Below are positions 29,367 to 38,565 of a stretch of 64,000 nucleotides of DNA, one piece after another (the first letter of the stretch is position 1; each line of letters begins with the position of its first letter). The notes under the pieces were generated by a model that was given only the letters and a program-made list of their open reading frames with translations, was not told the origin of the DNA and made no database searches. The DNA comes from Sinorhizobium americanum (GTDB lineage Bacteria; Pseudomonadota; Alphaproteobacteria; Rhizobiales; Rhizobiaceae): NCBI RefSeq assembly GCF_001651855.1, contig NZ_LNQC01000064.1, positions 104,369-168,368 of the forward strand. The letters are read 5' to 3'. The translations under genes and the position numbers were made by a program.

Positions 29367-30086
29367 TTATTGCGCGGCCTGGCGCGAAGGCTGCAGCTTC
29401 TCGTCGATCTGCCGCGACAGGATGGCGGAGAACTCGTCGGCGAAGGCTTCCATGCGGGCGCTGAGCTTGCCGGCGTCGGCGGTGAACTTGTTATAGGCGA
29501 TGACGGCAGGGATAGCGGCGAGCAGGCCGATGGCGGTCGCCAGCAGCGCCTCGGCGATACCCGGTGCAACGACGGCGAGATTGGTCGACTTCGAGCCGGC
29601 GATCGCCTGGAACGAGGTCATGATACCGACGACCGTGCCGAAAAGGCCGATGAAGGGCGCCGCCGAACCGATCGTCGCGAGCGAGCCTAGCCGCGCCTCC
29701 AGCGATTCGGATTCGCGGGCGAGCGTCACATCCATGGCGCGGTCGATGCGCATCTGCAGGCCGATCGGCGAGCGCGCGCCGCGTTCGAAGCTCTTCTTCC
29801 ACTCGCGCATCGCCGAGACGAAGATCGCGCCCATACCGGTCGTCTGCCGATCGGAGAGCGTGCGGTAGAGCTCCTCGAGCGACTGGCCGGACCAGAAGAC
29901 CTGCTCGAAATTGTCGAGCTGCCGGCGCACGCGCCCGTAGTTCAGCGACTTGTCGACGACGATCGCCCAGGTCCAGACCGAAGCTGCGATCAGCCCCAGC
30001 ATGACCAGCTTGACCACCAAGCCTGCTTGCATGAACAGCGACCAGAGGGTCACATCGCTCGTCGCGGCCAATCCAACCTGTTCCAT
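29367..30086 (-). CDS. tolQ: Tol-Pal system protein TolQ
   Basis: TolQ is the MotA/ExbB-type channel subunit that, with TolR, couples proton flow to TolA motion. The 239 residues have three transmembrane helices: near 20-42 ([20 protein letters not shown]), near 135-155 ([18 protein letters not shown]) and near 170-195 ([20 protein letters not shown]). The conserved pore Thr and Gly residues lie in the second and third. ATG 30086 gives the standard N-terminus ([18 protein letters not shown]). It is the first gene of the leftward tol cluster here, because ybgC is separated from it by two opposing ligD-like genes. Confidence 0.95.
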   Translation of the reverse strand: MEQVGLAATSDVTLWSLFMQAGLVVKLVMLGLIAASVWTWAIVVDKSLNYGRVRRQLDNFEQVFWSGQSLEELYRTLSDRQTTGMGAIFVSAMREWKKSFERGARSPIGLQMRIDRAMDVTLARESESLEARLGSLATIGSAAPFIGLFGTVVGIMTSFQAIAGSKSTNLAVVAPGIAEALLATAIGLLAAIPAVIAYNKFTADAGKLSARMEAFADEFSAILSRQIDEKLQPSRQAAQ

Positions 30087-30401
30087 CGATCTCAGTCCCC
30101 GAATCCAAACACCCGGCAAGAGCAACGCATGCTCGTGACCGGGTCGCCCAAACGTCCTGCTGCAAAATGCCCCGGCATCGCCGCCATTCGCGGCAATTGC
30201 GATATACTCGCTTCAGCCTGCCTTCTTGCCGTCAATTTTGGTCAAAGGATGACGTGCACTGCACAAATCCTGATACACAGATAAAGACACTATTATCGTT
30301 AAGGGAGTGTTACCGAAGCGATGCTTGCCGATGGCACGGCAAGGAACTTCGCCGGCTCTTGCACGTTTCCGACCCGAACCGGAATCGGTTTGGGATCATC
30401 C
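30087..30401. promoter_or_regulatory. Divergent region between tolQ and the LigD phosphoesterase gene
   Basis: About 315 bases without a supported gene. It must carry the tolQ promoter (minus) and probably the promoter for the ligD-like genes (plus). TTGACG and TATATC are visible on the minus strand but 23 bases apart, too far for a sigma-70 pair. No clear element can be assigned. Confidence 0.4.
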
Positions 30402-31085
30402 ATGGCTGCTCGAAACGAACCGCTCTCCGAGTACAACCGGCGCCGCGACTTCACGAAGACACGCGAGCCCAAGGGCAAGGTCGCGCCCACGAGCGGGGAC
30501 CGGAAGCGGTTCCTTGTCCAGAAGCACGACGCAACGCGCCTGCACTACGATTTTCGTCTCGAATGGGAGGGCGTACTGAAGAGTTGGGCGGTCACCCGCG
30601 GCCCCAGTCTCAACCCGGGAGACAAGCGTCTTGCCGTGCGCACCGAGGACCACCCCCTCGCCTATGGTGACTTCGAGGGCACGATACCGGAAGGCGAATA
30701 TGGCGGCGGCACGGTGATGCTCTGGGACACAGGCTGGTGGGAGCCGGAAGACGGCCCGGCGATAGCCCTGAGGAAGGGCAAGCTTTCCTTCAAATTGCAT
30801 GGCAGTCGGATGAAAGGTGGCTGGGCGCTCGTGCGCATCCGGAAGCGCGACGGTGACAAGCGCGAGAACTGGCTGCTCGTCAAAGAGACTGACGAGATCG
30901 CGTCCGAGGATGGCGAGAGCCTGATCAAGGAGAACGTCACCAGCGTGGTAACCGGCCGCACGATGGACGAGATCGCTCGAGGCGAGGGTGAAAAACGGGC
31001 GCGCGTCTGGCATTCCAACAGGAGCACCGCCGCCAATCTAAAGGCAGGCGCGATTGCCGATAAGGACGAAGCTCTCAAGCGCTGA
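30402..31085 (+). CDS. Stand-alone LigD 3'-phosphoesterase module
   Basis: The 227-residue protein corresponds to the phosphoesterase domain of LigD, which trims 3' phosphate and ribonucleotide ends during non-homologous end joining. The active site appears intact: KHDATRLHYDFRLEWEG provides His42, His48, Asp50 and Arg52, and TEDHPLAYGDFEG provides His84 and Tyr88. These are the same residue numbers as the catalytic set reported for the Pseudomonas LigD module. Further motifs are SWAVTRGPS, IPEGEYGGGTV and GWALVRI. There is no ligase or polymerase domain in this ORF. ATG 30402 is chosen because homology begins just after it. The polymerase module follows 74 bases downstream. Confidence 0.9.
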   Translation: MAARNEPLSEYNRRRDFTKTREPKGKVAPTSGDRKRFLVQKHDATRLHYDFRLEWEGVLKSWAVTRGPSLNPGDKRLAVRTEDHPLAYGDFEGTIPEGEYGGGTVMLWDTGWWEPEDGPAIALRKGKLSFKLHGSRMKGGWALVRIRKRDGDKRENWLLVKETDEIASEDGESLIKENVTSVVTGRTMDEIARGEGEKRARVWHSNRSTAANLKAGAIADKDEALKR

Positions 31086-31159
31086 AGCCGGCTGGTGGCG
31101 GAGGTGGATTTCGCCGCATTTGTTCGATGGAGTCTGCGAGGGACACGGAGGTCGAGGCC

Positions 31160-32146
31160 ATGAAACTGGAAGCAGTGAGACCGACAGACGCCGCGCCGAA
31201 AACGGGGAAGGGCAAACCCGCTGCCACGAAAAGCAAGGCGTCGTCCAGCAATGGCGACGCCGACGTCCTCGGCGTCCGGATCTCGCACCCCGAGCGCATC
31301 CTCTTCGAAGGCCAGGGCATCACCAAGATCGACCTTGCCCGCTACTATGCCGTGATCGCGGAGCGGATGCTGCCCTTCGCAGCCGATCATCCCCTTTCGC
31401 TGGTGCGCTGCCCGCAGGGCGGTGAGCGGCACTGCTTCTACCAGAAGCACGCCAGCGACGGTTTCCCGGAGACGATCCGCGAGGTGCCGATCGAAGAATC
31501 GTCCGGCGACACCGAGAACTACATGTATGTCCACGACGCCAAGGGCCTTGTCGCGGCCGTGCAGATGGGCACGCTCGAGTTTCACATCTGGGGGGCGACG
31601 ATCGGCCGCCTGGAAACACCCGATCGCCTGGTCTTCGACCTCGACCCCGATCCGAGCGTCGACTTCGCCACGGTAAAGGCGGCCGCCGCCACGCTGCGCG
31701 ACGAACTTGCCGGTATCGGCCTCCAGACCGTCGCCATGGTGACCGGCGGCAAGGGCGTCCATGTCATCGTGCCGCTTCGACCGCAAGCAGAATGGGAAGA
31801 GGCAAAAGCCTTCGCCAAGCGGGTTGCGCAATCTTTCGCCGAGCGCGACCCGGAGCATTTCGTCGCCACCATGTCGAAGGCGAAGCGCAAGGGTCGGATC
31901 TTCATCGACTGGCTGAGGAACGACCGCGGCGCCACCGCGATCGCCCCCTATTCCACGCGTGCCCGCGCCGGTGGGCCCGTCGCTACGCCGGTCGGCTGGG
32001 ACGAGCTCGAGAGGCTTGACGCCGCCAACGGCTTTCACATTGCCGACATCCTGGAGCGCATCGAGACGGGCACCGATCCCTGGCCGGAGATCGCCAAGAC
32101 AAAGCAGTCGCTGACGAAGAAGGTACTGGAATCGGCGGTCGGCTAG
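31160..32146 (+). CDS. Stand-alone LigD polymerase (PrimPol-type) module
   Basis: This 328-residue protein matches the polymerase domain of LigD, which adds ribonucleotides or deoxynucleotides during end joining. After a basic linker (about 1-38), the domain begins VRISHPERILFEGQGITK. Metal-binding Asp residues are in VFDLDPDPSVDF, the third acidic residue is in GRIFIDWLRNDRG, and substrate motifs include MVTGGKGVHVIVPL and APYSTRARAG. No ATP-dependent ligase domain is encoded here. ATG 31160 has GGAGG 8 bases upstream and is preferred over ATG 31127. The stop codon overlaps that of the opposing ybgC gene in the tetramer CTAG. Confidence 0.9.
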   Translation: MKLEAVRPTDAAPKTGKGKPAATKSKASSSNGDADVLGVRISHPERILFEGQGITKIDLARYYAVIAERMLPFAADHPLSLVRCPQGGERHCFYQKHASDGFPETIREVPIEESSGDTENYMYVHDAKGLVAAVQMGTLEFHIWGATIGRLETPDRLVFDLDPDPSVDFATVKAAAATLRDELAGIGLQTVAMVTGGKGVHVIVPLRPQAEWEEAKAFAKRVAQSFAERDPEHFVATMSKAKRKGRIFIDWLRNDRGATAIAPYSTRARAGGPVATPVGWDELERLDAANGFHIADILERIETGTDPWPEIAKTKQSLTKKVLESAVG

Positions 32147-32607
32147 CCTGGTTGCGCGGGCGCTCTTTGCGCCGCCAGGAACTTCGTCGCCAGCGCCTCC
32201 GGCAGACGCCTTGCCCGGCCCTGTCCATTGATCACCGCGATGATCACCTTGGCGGCGATCAACAGCACGCCGGCGCGGCGAATCTCCTGCTGCAGGACCA
32301 TTTTGGCGCCGCCGGCTTTCTCGGTGCTGGTCTCGATCGTCAGGATGTCGTCCATCCGGGCCGGCGACTTGAAGTCGATCTCCATGCGGTGAACGACGAA
32401 AACGAGACCTTCCGCATCGCCTTCGATGGCGAGCGAAGCCTGTTCCACGCCCAGCAGCCGCAGATAGTCGGTTCGCGCGCGCTCCATGAAATGCAGGTAG
32501 CGGGCATGGTAGACGACGCCGGAGAAATCGGTGTCCTCGTAATAGACGCGCTGGATCAAACTGTGGCCGGTCTCGGTCAACTCGCCGGCAAGCGAAATCA
32601 GTGACAT
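32143..32607 (-). CDS. ybgC: Tol-Pal-associated acyl-CoA thioesterase YbgC
   Basis: YbgC is a hot-dog-fold thioesterase that normally heads tol-pal operons. The 154 residues carry the 4HBT signature VYYEDTDFSGVVYHARYLHF with the catalytic Asp, followed by ERARTDYLRLLG and the C-terminal IKR-like strand. It hydrolyses short-chain or acyl-ACP thioesters in other species. Here it points toward tolQ but is separated from it by about 2 kb occupied by two convergent ligD-like genes, so co-transcription with tolQ is unlikely unless it runs antisense through them. It is divergent from sqdB. Confidence 0.92.
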   Translation of the reverse strand: MSLISLAGELTETGHSLIQRVYYEDTDFSGVVYHARYLHFMERARTDYLRLLGVEQASLAIEGDAEGLVFVVHRMEIDFKSPARMDDILTIETSTEKAGGAKMVLQQEIRRAGVLLIAAKVIIAVINGQGRARRLPEALATKFLAAQRAPAQPG

Positions 32608-32734
32608 GGCATTCTCCGGGAGGATCTTTCGCTTTTCCTGTGCAGGAACAAAAAGACATTTGCAAGCATTGCAGCTTTGTCACAATCCTATCCTAACAGG
32701 TCACCGTGTCCCTTCCCGATCAGGAGAATCGTGC

Positions 32735-33955
32735 ATGAAGATCGCAATCCTCGGCGGCGACGGTTTTGTCGGCTGGCCCACCGCATTGCATTTGTCCGAT
32801 GCGGGCCACGACATCCACATTCTCGACAACCTCTCCCGCCGCTGGATCGATACCGAGCTCGGTGTGCAATCACTGACTCCGATGGACTCCATCCAGGAGC
32901 GCACCCGCATATGGCACGCGGAGACCGGCCGGCGCATCCATTTCAACCTGATCGACCTCGCCCGCGACTACGAGCTCCTGAAGAAGTGGCTTGCCGAACA
33001 TCGCCCCGACGCGATCGTGCATTTCGCCGAGCAGCGCGCCGCGCCTTATTCGATGAAGACCGACCGCCATAAGAACTACACCGTCAACAACAACGTCAAC
33101 GCCACCCATAACCTTCTGAATGCGCTGGTCGAGCTCGACCTCGACGCCCATCTCGTGCATCTCGGCACCATGGGCGTCTACGGCTATTCGACGATCGGCG
33201 CGGCGATCCCCGAAGGCTATCTGCCGGTCGGGATCGACACCATGGGCGGCGAGACGGTCAGCCAGGAGATCCTCTACCCGTCCAATCCGGGCTCGATCTA
33301 CCATATGACCAAGTGCCTCGATCAGTTGCTCTTCCAGTTCTATGCGAAGAATGACGGGCTCAGGATCACCGACCTTCACCAGGGCATTGTCTGGGGGACC
33401 CATACGGAACAGACGCGTCGGCATCCGCAGCTCATCAACCGCTTCGACTATGACGGCGACTACGGGACGGTGCTCAACCGCTTCCTGATCCAGGCGGCGA
33501 TCGGTTATCCGCTGACGGTTCACGGCACGGGGGGACAGACCCGCGCCTTCATCCATATCCAGGACTCGGTGCGCTGCATCGAGCTTGCGCTCAACAGCCC
33601 GCCAGCGCGCGGCAGCCGAGTGGAAATCTTCAACCAGATGACCGAAACTCACCGGGTCCGCGATCTCGCCGAGATGATTGCCAGGATGACCGGCTCGGAG
33701 ATCGCCTGGCTGCCCAATCCGCGCAAGGAAGCGGCCGAAAACGATCTCGTCGTGCACAACGAGAAGTTCCTGGCCCTCGGGCTCGACCCGATCCGCCTCC
33801 AGGACGGGCTGCTTTCGGAGATCGTCGATGTGGCGAAGAAATTCGCCTATCGCGTCGACCGTACGCGCGTGCCGGCCGTCTCCGCCTGGACGAAAGACAT
33901 CGCCCCGTTGATCAACCATGATCCCGAAGGCAAGCGGCTGAAATCCGTCTCATGA
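32735..33955 (+). CDS. sqdB: UDP-sulfoquinovose synthase
   Basis: SqdB makes UDP-sulfoquinovose from UDP-glucose and sulfite, the head-group donor for the sulfolipid SQDG. The 406 residues are an extended SDR enzyme. The NAD loop is ILGGDGFVGWPTALHL, the catalytic YHMTK motif lies in GSIYHMTKCLDQLLF, and the characteristic segment DIHILDNLSRRWIDTELG is near the N-terminus. QGIVWGTHTEQT is another SqdB hallmark. ATG 32735 has AGGAG 9 bases upstream; a longer frame upstream is rejected. It overlaps the next gene by 4 bases (ATGA). The sqdB-sqdD-sqdC order matches the known Sinorhizobium sulfolipid operon. Confidence 0.95.
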   Translation: MKIAILGGDGFVGWPTALHLSDAGHDIHILDNLSRRWIDTELGVQSLTPMDSIQERTRIWHAETGRRIHFNLIDLARDYELLKKWLAEHRPDAIVHFAEQRAAPYSMKTDRHKNYTVNNNVNATHNLLNALVELDLDAHLVHLGTMGVYGYSTIGAAIPEGYLPVGIDTMGGETVSQEILYPSNPGSIYHMTKCLDQLLFQFYAKNDGLRITDLHQGIVWGTHTEQTRRHPQLINRFDYDGDYGTVLNRFLIQAAIGYPLTVHGTGGQTRAFIHIQDSVRCIELALNSPPARGSRVEIFNQMTETHRVRDLAEMIARMTGSEIAWLPNPRKEAAENDLVVHNEKFLALGLDPIRLQDGLLSEIVDVAKKFAYRVDRTRVPAVSAWTKDIAPLINHDPEGKRLKSVS

Positions 33956-34830
33956 ACCCCGCGACGCCTCATCCGGAGGGAGGCCTCCCCTGTTCCCCGG
34001 CCGCCGCCCAGGATGCTTTCGTGACGCTGGTCACCAATGCCGATTATGCGCTCGGCGCGCGGGCCTTGTTGCGGTCGATCCGGCTGACGCGAACGCCGGC
34101 GGATATCGTCGTGCTCTATACCGGCGGGGTGGAGCCCGCCGCACTCGAGCCGTTGACGGAATTCGACTGCCGCCTGATCGAAACGGAGCTGCTGCCCCTC
34201 TCGGACGAATTCAACGCCCGGCATCAGCGCCGCAACGTCCACGAGCTTGCCCCCTTCACCAAGGGGCGCAAGCCCGACTTCCACTCACCGCTCGACAACT
34301 TCTGTAAGCTTCGCCTCTGGCAGCTGGTCGAATATCAGCGCTGCGTCTTCATCGATGCCGACGCGCTCGTGCTGCGCAATATCGACAAGCTCTTCCTCTA
34401 TCCGGAGTTTTCCGCCGCGCCGAACGTCTATGAGAGCCTTGCCGATTTTCACCGGTTGAATTCAGGCGTTTTCGTCGCAAAGCCGTCGCTCGAGACCTTC
34501 GAGAACATGCTGGCGGCACTCGACGCGCCGGGTGCTTTCTGGCCGCGCACCGACCAGACCTTCCTGCAGAGCTTCTTTCCCGACTGGCACGGCCTGCCGG
34601 TGACGATGAACATGCTGCAATATCTCTGGTTCAACCTGCCGGACCTGTGGGACTGGCGCTCGATCGGCGTGCTGCACTACCAGTACGAAAAGCCGTGGGA
34701 GAAGGACCATCCGCGTGCGGACGCGCTGCGGCCGCTGATCGCGCTCTGGAATGCCTACCTGACGGGCGAGGACATTCCAGACGCGGCGACTCTCGCGAAT
34801 CCGGCAAGAACTGATACCGCCTCGTCATGA
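33952..34830 (+). CDS. sqdD: Sulfolipid operon glycosyltransferase SqdD (GT8 family)
   Basis: This 292-residue protein belongs to the glycogenin/GT8 glycosyltransferases. The nucleotide-sugar and metal motif is CVFIDADALVLRNIDKLF (Asp-x-Asp). Substrate-pocket motifs are HRLNSGVFVAKPS and TDQTFLQSFF. In sulfolipid operons it is thought to act with SqdB products, perhaps transferring sulfoquinovose to diacylglycerol. Both ends overlap their neighbours by 4 bases (ATGA), so the three sqd genes are translationally coupled. The exact step remains unproven. Confidence 0.88.
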   Translation: MNPATPHPEGGLPCSPAAAQDAFVTLVTNADYALGARALLRSIRLTRTPADIVVLYTGGVEPAALEPLTEFDCRLIETELLPLSDEFNARHQRRNVHELAPFTKGRKPDFHSPLDNFCKLRLWQLVEYQRCVFIDADALVLRNIDKLFLYPEFSAAPNVYESLADFHRLNSGVFVAKPSLETFENMLAALDAPGAFWPRTDQTFLQSFFPDWHGLPVTMNMLQYLWFNLPDLWDWRSIGVLHYQYEKPWEKDHPRADALRPLIALWNAYLTGEDIPDAATLANPARTDTASS

Positions 34831-35744
34831 CCCGTGTCCTCGTCTCCGGCGGCACAGGCTTCGTCGGCCGTTTCATCGTCGAGCACCTGCTTTTACGCGG
34901 CTACAGGGTCTCGGTCGGCGGACGCACGCAACCGGCGGACGGCTTCTTCTCGCGTCCGGTGCCCCATGTGCCGCTTCGGCTCGATCCGGATGCCGACCAG
35001 ATCGCCGCTTTCGACAGTATCTACTATTTCGTCCACGCCGCCTTCGAGCATGTCGAGGGCAAGTATCGCGGCGGTGAAGGCAATGATCCGGAGGGCTTCC
35101 GCCGAGCCAACCTCGACGGCACGGTCCGGCTATTCGAAGAGGCGCGCGCCGCCGGCGTCCGCCGCTGCGTCTTCCTGTCGAGCCGCGCAGTTTATGGGGA
35201 GAGAGCGCCGGCCATCGTCCACGAGAGCACGCCGGCCGAACCCGACACGCTCTACGGCTCCATCAAGCTAGCCGCCGAGAACGCGCTCAAATCGATGACC
35301 GGCCACGGTTTCGTTACGGCGAGCTTGCGCGTCACCGGCGTCTATGGACGGGCCGGCCTCGGCCGAAAGCACAAGTGGAGCGGGCTTTTCGCCGACTATC
35401 TCGCCGGCCGCCCCGTGCCGCCGCGCATCGCCACGGAGGTGCATGGCGATGACGTCGCCGCCGCGGTACGCCTTATCCTGGAAACCGATCCGGCGAAAGT
35501 TTCCGGTCAGGTCTTCAACGTCTCGGACGTGCTCACCGGCAACCGCGAGATACTCTCCGTTCTTGAGGCAGAAACCGGCTGCCCGCATCCGTTGCCGCCG
35601 GCGGGCGAGTCCGATTTCAAGGTGATGTCGACCGACAAGCTCCGTGCGCTCGGGTGGGCGCCCGGCGGCGCCGACCGGCTGGCGGCGACGATCCGGGACT
35701 TGGCAGGATTAGCTAAACATGCTGGCGATAGCCCCTCAGCCTAG
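34827..35744 (+). CDS. sqdC: Sulfolipid operon NAD-dependent epimerase/reductase SqdC
   Basis: The 305 residues are an SDR-type enzyme with the NAD loop VSGGTGFVGRFIVEHLL at the N-terminus. A strand FLSSRAVYG is followed by LYGSIKLAAENAL, a Tyr-x-x-x-Lys catalytic pair, and GVYGRAG after it. In sqd operons SqdC is proposed to be a reductase or sugar-modifying enzyme supporting sulfolipid synthesis. It overlaps sqdD by 4 bases and is the last gene of the operon. It converges with the Tat-exported phosphoesterase gene 33 bases away, with no clear hairpin in between. Confidence 0.87.
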   Translation: MTRVLVSGGTGFVGRFIVEHLLLRGYRVSVGGRTQPADGFFSRPVPHVPLRLDPDADQIAAFDSIYYFVHAAFEHVEGKYRGGEGNDPEGFRRANLDGTVRLFEEARAAGVRRCVFLSSRAVYGERAPAIVHESTPAEPDTLYGSIKLAAENALKSMTGHGFVTASLRVTGVYGRAGLGRKHKWSGLFADYLAGRPVPPRIATEVHGDDVAAAVRLILETDPAKVSGQVFNVSDVLTGNREILSVLEAETGCPHPLPPAGESDFKVMSTDKLRALGWAPGGADRLAATIRDLAGLAKHAGDSPSA

Positions 35745-35777
35745 CTCTCTCCCCGATTCGGGCAAACCTCACCGCGA

Positions 35778-36680
35778 CTATCCGAGATCCACCACGACAA
35801 TCTCCGGCGGCACCCCGAAGCGGATCGGCCCAATCGAGCAGCCGAGGCCGCCGGAGATGATCAGGGTGCGATCGTCTTCGATCACGTGGCCATAGGCATA
35901 GCGGTCGCCGAAACGCGAGGGGACCATCGGCGAGTGTCCGAGAAACCGCACTTGGCCGCCATGGGTGTGGCCCGAAAGGGTCAGTGCGACGCGAGTCGGT
36001 ACACGCGGAAAGATATCCGGCTCGTGCGCCAGCAGGATGACCGGGTCGCTGTCGCCGACTTGCGCAAGCGTCCCGTCGAGATCATCGAGCCCCTGGATGT
36101 GTTTGCGCTTCCACTTCTTGCCGGCGATCAAGGCACGCTGGTCCTCAAGGCCGGCGAGCCAGAAGCCCCGGCCGTCCTTCTCCAGCCGGATCGCCCGGTT
36201 GCTGTAAACATTGATGCCGACGTCGGAAAGCGCCCTGTGGGCGAAGGTTGTACCGCCGCCGTTTCGCTGCGCGGTCTTGTCCTCCCACCAGTCGTGATTA
36301 CCCATGACAGCGTGGACGCCAAGCGGCGCTTGAAGTATCGCGAGCGCCTTCGACCATTCGCTCGAATGGATATAGCGGGTCACGAAGTTCATGCCGGTCG
36401 CATAATCGCCGAGGAGCACGGTGATGTCGCCGCCAAGGTCGTTGGCCTGTCGGCAGATCGACGCGATGCGGCTTGCGGACACCCAGGGCTCGCAGGCATG
36501 GATATCGGCGAGCGCAACAACACGCAGCTTCAAGCCCGGCGTCCAGCCCGGCGGCGTCAGCGCATAGCGGGTCACGTTCAGCCGCGCCAGCGGCTCGAAG
36601 GCAAAGGCATAGCCGCCAAGCGCCATGGCGCTTGCAAAACCGCCGCCGACGAATTTCATGAAGTCGCGGCGGGTGATCAT
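35778..36680 (-). CDS. Tat-exported calcineurin-like metallophosphoesterase
   Basis: The 300 residues begin with a twin-arginine signal (ITRRDFMKFVGGGFASAMAL). The metallophosphoesterase motifs follow: ADIHACEPW (Asp-x-His), LLGDYATG (Gly-Asp), VMGNHDWWED (Gly-Asn-His-Asp), LLAHEPDIF and GHTHGGQVRF. This is close to the YkuE-like phosphodiesterases, some of which act on lipid substrates or UDP-diacylglucosamine. Export implies folding with bound metals in the cytoplasm first. The ruvB stop lies one base upstream of the start codon, so it is probably expressed as the distal gene of a ruvB operon. Its substrate is unknown. Confidence 0.88.
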   Translation of the reverse strand: MITRRDFMKFVGGGFASAMALGGYAFAFEPLARLNVTRYALTPPGWTPGLKLRVVALADIHACEPWVSASRIASICRQANDLGGDITVLLGDYATGMNFVTRYIHSSEWSKALAILQAPLGVHAVMGNHDWWEDKTAQRNGGGTTFAHRALSDVGINVYSNRAIRLEKDGRGFWLAGLEDQRALIAGKKWKRKHIQGLDDLDGTLAQVGDSDPVILLAHEPDIFPRVPTRVALTLSGHTHGGQVRFLGHSPMVPSRFGDRYAYGHVIEDDRTLIISGGLGCSIGPIRFGVPPEIVVVDLG

Positions 36681-36681
36681 C

Positions 36682-37722
36682 TCAATCCTCCTCGAGTGTC
36701 AGACGAAATTGGGCCGCCTCGACATCCTTCGGCGGATTGAGCCCCAAATGCTTCCAGGCGTTCGCCGTCAGCACGCGGCCGCGCGGCGTGCGCTGGATGA
36801 AACCCTGCTGGATCAGATAGGGTTCGATTATATCCTCGATCGCATCACGCGGCTCCGATAGGCCGGCGCCGATCGTATCGATGCCGACGGGGCCGCCGCC
36901 GAAATTATGGGCGATCATAGTCAGGTAGCGGCGGTCGAGCTGATCAAGTCCCATATTGTCGACCAGCAAACGCGTCAGCGCCTCGTCGGCAAGCTCCCGC
37001 GTCACGGCCTCGACCCGCGCCACCTCGGCAAAATCGCGCACCCGGCGCAGCAGCCGGCCGGCGATGCGCGGCGTGCCGCGCGCCCGGCGGGCGATTTCGC
37101 GCGCGCCCTCATCGGTCATGCCGAGGCCCATCAGCCGCGCGCCGCGACGGACGATCAGTTCCAGTTCCTCGACCGTGTAGAAGTTGAGCCGCACCGGGAT
37201 GCCGAAGCGGTCGCGCAACGGCGTTGTCAAGAGACCGAGGCGCGTCGTCGCCGCCACCAGCGTGAACTTGGCAAGATCGATCTTCACCGAGCGCGCCGCC
37301 GGCCCTTCGCCGATGATCAGGTCGAGCTGGAAATCCTCCATGGCCGGATAGAGGATTTCCTCGACCGCCGGGTTCAGGCGATGGATCTCGTCGATGAACA
37401 GCACGTCGCGCTCTTCGAGATTGGTGAGCAGCGCCGCGAGATCGCCGGCCTTGGCGATGACCGGTCCTGACGTCGAGCGAAAATTGACGCCGAGCTCCTT
37501 CGCCATGATCTGCGCCAACGTCGTCTTGCCGAGGCCGGGCGGCCCGACGAAGAGCACGTGGTCGAGCGCCTCGCCGCGGTTGCGGGCCGCCTCGATGAAG
37601 ATCTTGAGGTTGGCGCGTGCCTCTTTCTGGCCGGTGAACTCGTCGAGCGACTGTGGGCGCAGCGTCGCATCGAGGTCCTCGCCCCGCTTTTCCGGCGCAA
37701 TCAGGCGTGCGGCTTCAGTCAT
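36682..37722 (-). CDS. ruvB: Holliday junction branch migration helicase RuvB
   Basis: RuvB is the hexameric AAA+ motor that drives branch migration together with RuvA. The 346 residues start with the family segment [16 protein letters not shown]. Walker A is [12 protein letters not shown], Walker B is [10 protein letters not shown], sensor 1 lies in [12 protein letters not shown], and the Arg finger in LRDRFG. The C-terminal winged helix contains [14 protein letters not shown] and [13 protein letters not shown]. It is followed with a 1-base gap by the phosphoesterase gene and preceded by ruvA. Confidence 0.97.
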   Translation of the reverse strand: MTEAARLIAPEKRGEDLDATLRPQSLDEFTGQKEARANLKIFIEAARNRGEALDHVLFVGPPGLGKTTLAQIMAKELGVNFRSTSGPVIAKAGDLAALLTNLEERDVLFIDEIHRLNPAVEEILYPAMEDFQLDLIIGEGPAARSVKIDLAKFTLVAATTRLGLLTTPLRDRFGIPVRLNFYTVEELELIVRRGARLMGLGMTDEGAREIARRARGTPRIAGRLLRRVRDFAEVARVEAVTRELADEALTRLLVDNMGLDQLDRRYLTMIAHNFGGGPVGIDTIGAGLSEPRDAIEDIIEPYLIQQGFIQRTPRGRVLTANAWKHLGLNPPKDVEAAQFRLTLEED

Positions 37723-37868
37723 CTCAAACTTCCGTTGCGGGATGGATCGCGCGGCCGCTCGATATCGCGCCCGCGCGTCTCGACCTTAGTGCGCGGGCGT
37801 CGGTCAATCCAGTGCGATCGCTCACACCTCACTCCTATTCCATTGTGGCTGCAGAAAGGCTTTCCGCC

Positions 37869-38486
37869 TCAGCGCGCCAGCTCCTTCAATCCCAGGCGGA
37901 TCAGCTTGGCGCTGTCACCCCCCTCGCCGCCATTCTTCAAGGCCGCGGCGACCGCGTTCGCCGCCTGGTCGCGTGAATAGCCGAGATTGGTGAGCGCCGA
38001 CACCGCATCGGCGACCGGAGCAGAGGCAACTCCCTCGCCCAGTTCCTGCTTGAGGCCGATCGTCGGGGCCATGTCGCCGGCAAAGGCCGGAGCCTTGTTC
38101 TTCAGCTCGGTGACGATGCGCACCGCCACCTTCGGTCCGACGCCTGGCGCGCGCGCCACCGACGTTTTGTCCTGCAGCGCGATGGCGTTGGCGAGTTCGC
38201 CGGGTGTCAGCGTCGAAAGCAGCGCCAGCGCCACCTTCGAGCCCACTCCCTGGACGGTCTGCAGCAGGCGGAACCATTCGCGCTCGAGGACCGACAGAAA
38301 GCCGAAAAGCTTCAACTGGTCTTCGCGCACATAGGTCTCGATGAAAAGCACCGCAGCCTCACCGGCCGAGCCGAGCCTGGCGAGCGTGCGGGCCGAACAA
38401 TAGGCCACATATCCGACCCCCTGAACGTCGAGGACGACATAGTCCTCGCCGATTTCGTCGATGGTGCCTTTGAGCTTGCCTATCAT
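37869..38486 (-). CDS. ruvA: Holliday junction DNA-binding protein RuvA
   Basis: RuvA binds four-way junctions and loads RuvB. The 205 residues start [20 protein letters not shown], giving the OB-fold domain. Tandem helix-hairpin-helix motifs follow ([20 protein letters not shown] and [19 protein letters not shown]), and a C-terminal domain that contacts RuvB ([20 protein letters not shown]). ATG 38486 is the family start; the longer upstream frame is rejected. The spacer to ruvB is 146 bases without a clear terminator. Confidence 0.95.
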   Translation of the reverse strand: MIGKLKGTIDEIGEDYVVLDVQGVGYVAYCSARTLARLGSAGEAAVLFIETYVREDQLKLFGFLSVLEREWFRLLQTVQGVGSKVALALLSTLTPGELANAIALQDKTSVARAPGVGPKVAVRIVTELKNKAPAFAGDMAPTIGLKQELGEGVASAPVADAVSALTNLGYSRDQAANAVAAALKNGGEGGDSAKLIRLGLKELAR

Positions 38487-38565
38487 CTGGCTTCCGTCTT
38501 TCTGGGTCTCAAAACTCGACCCGTCCTCCATCTTTGGGCCTCGCCGGGCATTTCAACGCAAGCGG

